64,000 nucleotides of DNA from CAZKAP01 sp964552195 (GTDB taxonomy: Bacteria; Bacteroidota; Bacteroidia; Flavobacteriales; Flavobacteriaceae), in assembly GCA_964552195.1 (NCBI GenBank), contig CAZKFM010000001.1, positions 186,001 to 250,000 on the forward strand. Reading direction: 5' to 3'. Shown here in pieces: positions 60,286-64,000 of this stretch. Below the pieces are notes generated by a model. It saw only the letters and a list, made by a program, of their open reading frames with translations, had not been told where the DNA came from and did not search any database. Position numbers and translations under genes: made by a program. Each line of letters begins with the position of its first letter. The first letter of the stretch is position 1.

Positions 60286-61926
60286 ATGTCGTTACCCACT
60301 ACCAACCCGACTACTACCCAGGCGTGGGGTCGGTTAACGAACGCCTATGCGCGCATCGCTCAGACCCCCATACTGACCTTTTTTGAACAGGAACCCGGCC
60401 GGGCATCCGATTTTTCGGTATCCATACCGGGACTAGTTTTGGATTACTCCAAGAACCGGCTCGATCGGCAGACGCGTGATGAACTGATCGCGCTCGCTCA
60501 TGAACTGGGTTTGGACCGGGGAATCGAGCAATACTTTAGCGGGGAGCCCATCAATCAAACCGAAGGAAGGGCCGTGCTGCACACCGCGCTGCGCGCTTCC
60601 GAGGATGCTGAAGTACGGGTCGATGGCGAAAATGTTATCCCGGGAGTGTATGCCGTCCGCAGTCAGATACAGGCTTTTACTGAAGGTGTACTGAACGGGG
60701 AACTAAAGGGGGCTACCGGCAAGAAATTTACCGATGTGGTGAATATAGGAATTGGCGGTTCGGACCTGGGCCCCGTTATGGTTAGCGAGGCGCTGGCCGC
60801 GTATCGAACCGATCTGAACCTTCACTTTGTCAACAACGTGGATGGGGATCATGTCATCGAAGTGCTGAAAGCACTCGATCGGGAAACCACCCTGTTCATT
60901 ATTGTATCCAAGAGCTTTGGCACTCAGGAGACGCTCACCAATGCCCAGACCATTCGAAAATGGTTCCTGAAGGAAAGGGAGGAACAGGACGTTGCCGACC
61001 ATTTCGTCGCCGTATCCACCAATGCCGCACGAATCGCCGATTTCGGGATTAAGCAGGATTTCGTTTTTCCCATGAGCGACTGGGTCGGTGGCCGATTCTC
61101 CCTGTGGAGTGCGGTGGGCCTGTCGATTTCCCTGGGGGTCGGCTACGACAATTTTGAACGGCTTTTAGAAGGGGCCAGAACAGCGGATGAGCATTTCCGT
61201 CGGTCTCCTTTCCAAGAGAATATACCCGTCTTACTGGGCCTGATCGGATGCTGGTACACCAACTTCTTTGGAAGCGAGACCGAGGCCGTTGTGCCGTATT
61301 CCCAGTATTTGCACCGCCTGCCGGCCTATCTTCAGCAGGGCGTGATGGAGAGTAACGGCAAGAGCACTGGGAGGGACGGAAGGCGGGTGAACTATCCTAC
61401 CTGCGGCATCATCTGGGGAGAGCCGGGGACCAACTCCCAGCATGCCTTCTTCCAGCTCATCCACCAGGGAACCCCGCTGATACCGGCAGATTTCATCGGA
61501 TTTAAAGAGTCTGTCCACGGGAACCAGGAGCACCACGACAAGCTGATGGCCAACTTCTTCGCCCAAACCGAAGCCCTGATGAAGGGTAAGAATACTGAAA
61601 AAGCCGTGTCCGAGCTTATGGAAAAGGGCAAGTCCGAACAGGAAGCCAGGGCACTGGCTCCCTTTAAGACCTTCGAAGGCAATAAACCCACGAATACTTT
61701 GCTATTCGACAAGCTGACCCCGTTTAGCTTGGGCCAGTTGATCGCGCTATACGAACACAAGATTTTCGTGCAGGGGTTTATCTGGAACATTTACAGCTAC
61801 GATCAATGGGGCGTCGAACTCGGGAAGGAACTCGCTACGAATATTCTGGGCGAAATCCATAACGGGAGCATAGGACCGGATCACGACCCTTCTACAGCTA
61901 ATTTGTTGAAATTCTACACCTTGTAA
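60286..61926 (+). CDS. pgi: Glucose-6-phosphate isomerase
   Basis: A 546-residue cytoplasmic glycolytic enzyme, full length for the classic PGI. The two signatures are visible: DWVGGRFSLWSAVGLSISLG and, near the C-terminus, FIWNIYSYDQWGVELGKELA. VNIGIGGSDLGPVMVSEAL, the catalytic Glu region MESNGKSTGRDGRRV and QHAFFQLIHQGTPLIPADFI also match. It ends a five-cistron plus-strand run from the patatin-barrel gene. No terminator is obvious in the 170 bases that follow. Confidence 0.96.
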   Translation: MSLPTTNPTTTQAWGRLTNAYARIAQTPILTFFEQEPGRASDFSVSIPGLVLDYSKNRLDRQTRDELIALAHELGLDRGIEQYFSGEPINQTEGRAVLHTALRASEDAEVRVDGENVIPGVYAVRSQIQAFTEGVLNGELKGATGKKFTDVVNIGIGGSDLGPVMVSEALAAYRTDLNLHFVNNVDGDHVIEVLKALDRETTLFIIVSKSFGTQETLTNAQTIRKWFLKEREEQDVADHFVAVSTNAARIADFGIKQDFVFPMSDWVGGRFSLWSAVGLSISLGVGYDNFERLLEGARTADEHFRRSPFQENIPVLLGLIGCWYTNFFGSETEAVVPYSQYLHRLPAYLQQGVMESNGKSTGRDGRRVNYPTCGIIWGEPGTNSQHAFFQLIHQGTPLIPADFIGFKESVHGNQEHHDKLMANFFAQTEALMKGKNTEKAVSELMEKGKSEQEARALAPFKTFEGNKPTNTLLFDKLTPFSLGQLIALYEHKIFVQGFIWNIYSYDQWGVELGKELATNILGEIHNGSIGPDHDPSTANLLKFYTL

Positions 61927-62099
61927 TTTTGTTTACCTTAAAGTAACGTTTGGCTAAACATAACCTTTAGTTTCGCCGCTGTTTTCCCTAAATATCTTAA
62001 CACTCCGGTTAATTTTTTGGGGGTTTAGTTAATGTTATCATAAGAACAAGGCCGCCCGTAAGCCGCACTTTTGTAGAGCTAAAATTAAAACTCTGCAAA

Positions 62100-64000
62100 A
62101 TGAAAAAACTACTTACGTTTTTGGTCCTGGCACTGTCTGCGGCAACGCTGTGGTCCCAGGGTGTAACGACCGCCTCCATGGGTGGTCAGATTACAGATGC
62201 ATCCGGTGAGCCTCTTCCCGGTGCGAGTGTAGTCGTAACCCACTTACCTTCCGGTACCGTATATGGTGCCGCGGCGGATTTTGACGGATACTACCGTGTA
62301 TCAGGTCTGCGACCCGGTGGTCCCTACAAAGTCGCTATTACCTACCTGGGCTACACAGACTTCATGCGCGAAGGCATCTTTATTCAGTTGGGGGAAAACT
62401 TCCGGGTAAGCCCCAAGCTCCAGGAAAATGCCACTGCCTTGGAAGAGGTTGTGCTGACTGGTGAAGGCGGGACGGGTATATTTTCAGTCGATAAGACGGG
62501 TTCTGAAACACTGATCAACCTCCGAACCATCCAAACAGTACCTGCGGCTTCCCGCTCTGTTGCTGATTTCGTTCGATTGACTCCTCAAGCACGTTTGACT
62601 GAGGGAACTGATGGATTTTCTATTTCCCTTGGTGGTGCTAACAATCGATACAATGCGATTTACATCGACGGTGCAGTAAACAATGATGTGTTTGGTCTCG
62701 CTGGTTCGGGTACTAACGGAGGTCAAACGGGTGTTAATCCGTTCTCAGTGGATGCCATCGAATCTTTCCAGGTACAGCTCTCCCCCTATGATGTTAAAAT
62801 CGGTGGTTTCGCGGGTGGTGCGATTAACGCGATTACCCGTTCCGGAACCAACGAATGGGAAGGTTCCGCTTACTACTTCCTGCGCAACCAGGACCTGGCA
62901 GGTAAGACGCCTGTTAACCTGTCCGGAAACGATGAGCGCGAGAAACTTGACGAATTTACGGCTGAAACCTACGGTGTTCGCATCGGTGGACCCATCATCA
63001 AGGACAAGCTGTTTTTCTTTGTGAATTACGAGCGTCAGGACGATGAGATTCCGCTTCCTTTTAACACCGATGAGTACAACGGTGACTCCCGTACTCGACT
63101 GGGCGAGCTCTCCAGCTTCCTGCAGTCCAATTACAACTACAACCCAGGAGCAGCTGGAAGCCAGATTAGAACGCTGGAGTCCGACAAGCTGACCTGGAAG
63201 CTGGACTGGAACCTATCGGATCGCAACAAGGTCTCCCTTCGCCACAGTTATGTGGGTGCCGAGAACCTGGAGTCCAGAGGTAGTAGTCAGGGTTTCATTG
63301 GGTTTGAAAACGGTTCCGAGTTCTTCGAGACTACCACCAACTCCTTCGCCCTGGAATGGAACTACAACGGTAACAAGACCGCGAATAGTATGATTATCGG
63401 TTATACCCGAGTTCGCGACGACCGTGATCCTTTCGGAGATCCCTTCCCAACCGTTCAGATTCAGGATGGTAACGGAAACATACAGTTCGGAGCCGAGCGA
63501 TTCTCTACGGCCAACCTGCTGGACCAGGATATCTTTACGTTCACCAACAATTTCGAGATATACTCCGGTAAGCACACCATCACCCTGGGTACGCACAACG
63601 AATACTCACAGGTAAAGAACCTGTTCTTCGCCTCTAACTTTGGATACTATGTATTCGATAGCCTGGATTCCTTTCTGGCTTCAGGTCCTAACAACATCGT
63701 AGGACTGGAAGACTACCAGAAGGGCTATTCTCTGGTCGGCGATGGAACCGTAGGTGACGAGTCTGCCGGTGCCGCAGAATTCGACATCCTGCAGCTCGGT
63801 TTCTACGTACAGGACGAAGTTCAATTTTCCGATAAGTTCAAGTTAAACGCAGGTATCCGTGTAGACTTCCCGATCTGGTCTGACGGTCCAGTCAATAACG
63901 ACTTTAACAACCGTACTATTCCTCTGCTGGAAGCGGCTGGTAAGGACCTGCAGGGAGCCCTCGTAGGCCAGGGACCACGCACACAGGCTCACGTTTCTCC
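62100..64000 (+). CDS. Oar-like TonB-dependent receptor (N-terminal part, cut by window edge)
   Basis: The first 633 codons of an outer-membrane TonB-dependent protein; the frame is open at the right edge. A signal peptide (LLTFLVLALSAATLWSQ) precedes a carboxypeptidase-regulatory-like domain (SMGGQITDASGEPLPGASVV), then a plug (RSVADFVRLTPQARLTEGTD, NAIYIDGAVNNDVFGLAGSG) and the Oar-type segment DAIESFQVQLSPYDVKIGGF with GGAINAITRSGTN. Barrel strands follow. Oar-like receptors are large and their cargo is uncertain. The gene follows a 173-base AT-rich leader; CACTTTTG at 62068-62075 is one base from a -7 box. Confidence 0.92.
   Translation, partial: MKKLLTFLVLALSAATLWSQGVTTASMGGQITDASGEPLPGASVVVTHLPSGTVYGAAADFDGYYRVSGLRPGGPYKVAITYLGYTDFMREGIFIQLGENFRVSPKLQENATALEEVVLTGEGGTGIFSVDKTGSETLINLRTIQTVPAASRSVADFVRLTPQARLTEGTDGFSISLGGANNRYNAIYIDGAVNNDVFGLAGSGTNGGQTGVNPFSVDAIESFQVQLSPYDVKIGGFAGGAINAITRSGTNEWEGSAYYFLRNQDLAGKTPVNLSGNDEREKLDEFTAETYGVRIGGPIIKDKLFFFVNYERQDDEIPLPFNTDEYNGDSRTRLGELSSFLQSNYNYNPGAAGSQIRTLESDKLTWKLDWNLSDRNKVSLRHSYVGAENLESRGSSQGFIGFENGSEFFETTTNSFALEWNYNGNKTANSMIIGYTRVRDDRDPFGDPFPTVQIQDGNGNIQFGAERFSTANLLDQDIFTFTNNFEIYSGKHTITLGTHNEYSQVKNLFFASNFGYYVFDSLDSFLASGPNNIVGLEDYQKGYSLVGDGTVGDESAGAAEFDILQLGFYVQDEVQFSDKFKLNAGIRVDFPIWSDGPVNNDFNNRTIPLLEAAGKDLQGALVGQGPRTQAHVS

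Overview
The window looks like chromosomal DNA of a marine-type Flavobacteriaceae (Bacteroidota). The evidence is promoters of the TTG-N19..22-TAnnTTTG type instead of sigma70 boxes, a complete MoxR/DUF58/Bat aerotolerance operon, Oar-like and haem-receptor-like TonB-dependent transporters, and the ileS - TraR/DksA-like - lspA order. The base composition is fairly GC-rich for the family, close to a Robiginitalea-like genome; that genus-level guess is only an inference. I saw no tRNA, rRNA, insertion sequence, prophage or CRISPR array.

Region 1 to 12.7 kb is one unbroken minus-strand run. It starts with moxR, DUF58, a BatD-like membrane protein, batA, batB, batC, batD and batE. It continues after only 3 bases into a SulP anion transporter, a beta-carbonic anhydrase, a CREST-type membrane hydrolase and pheS, which leaves the window. 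Region 13 to 18.3 kb holds an aldo/keto reductase - SDR - AlbA_2 operon, a PfkB sugar kinase, a divergent phosphatase and a membrane-anchored helix-hairpin-helix protein. Region 18.3 to 29.5 kb is mostly metabolism: an ALDH7-type dehydrogenase, 3-hydroxyanthranilate dioxygenase, a CAP-domain lipoprotein, CvpA, both glycerol-3-phosphate dehydrogenases, a cytochrome c, a nitronate monooxygenase and a drug/metabolite transporter. It also contains an orphan gene at 18.8-19.9 kb and two structured non-coding stretches.

Region 29.5 to 37.8 kb is the accessory part. It has three mosaic secreted proteins that share exchangeable modules, one built from a 228-bp + n x 90-bp tandem array; a membrane protein/XRE regulator pair with an unusual repeat-flanked promoter; and an ArsR - DUF6428 locus with twin palindromic operators, divergent from an unknown exported protein. 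A Spx/ArsC-like thioredoxin-fold protein lies nearby. Region 37.8 to 64 kb is housekeeping: a TreT-like trehalose synthase, transsulfuration enzyme, glutamate dehydrogenase, recO, a haem-type TonB receptor, ileS, lspA, 5-formyl-THF cyclo-ligase, uvrC, a patatin/outer-membrane-barrel fusion, DUF3108, tryptophan 2,3-dioxygenase, an M23 peptidase, pgi and the beginning of an Oar-like TonB receptor.

The most unusual signals are: (i) two intergenic stretches (about 26.86-26.98 kb and 56.89-56.99 kb) that carry an identical 17-base element just before a strong terminator and look like small RNAs, with a weaker relative at 18.69-18.75 kb; (ii) the modular repeat-protein cluster; (iii) the ArsR locus without a visible arsenic pump; (iv) the orphan serine/glycine-rich protein; and (v) the XRE/membrane pair with a 41-bp-spaced direct repeat around its promoter.
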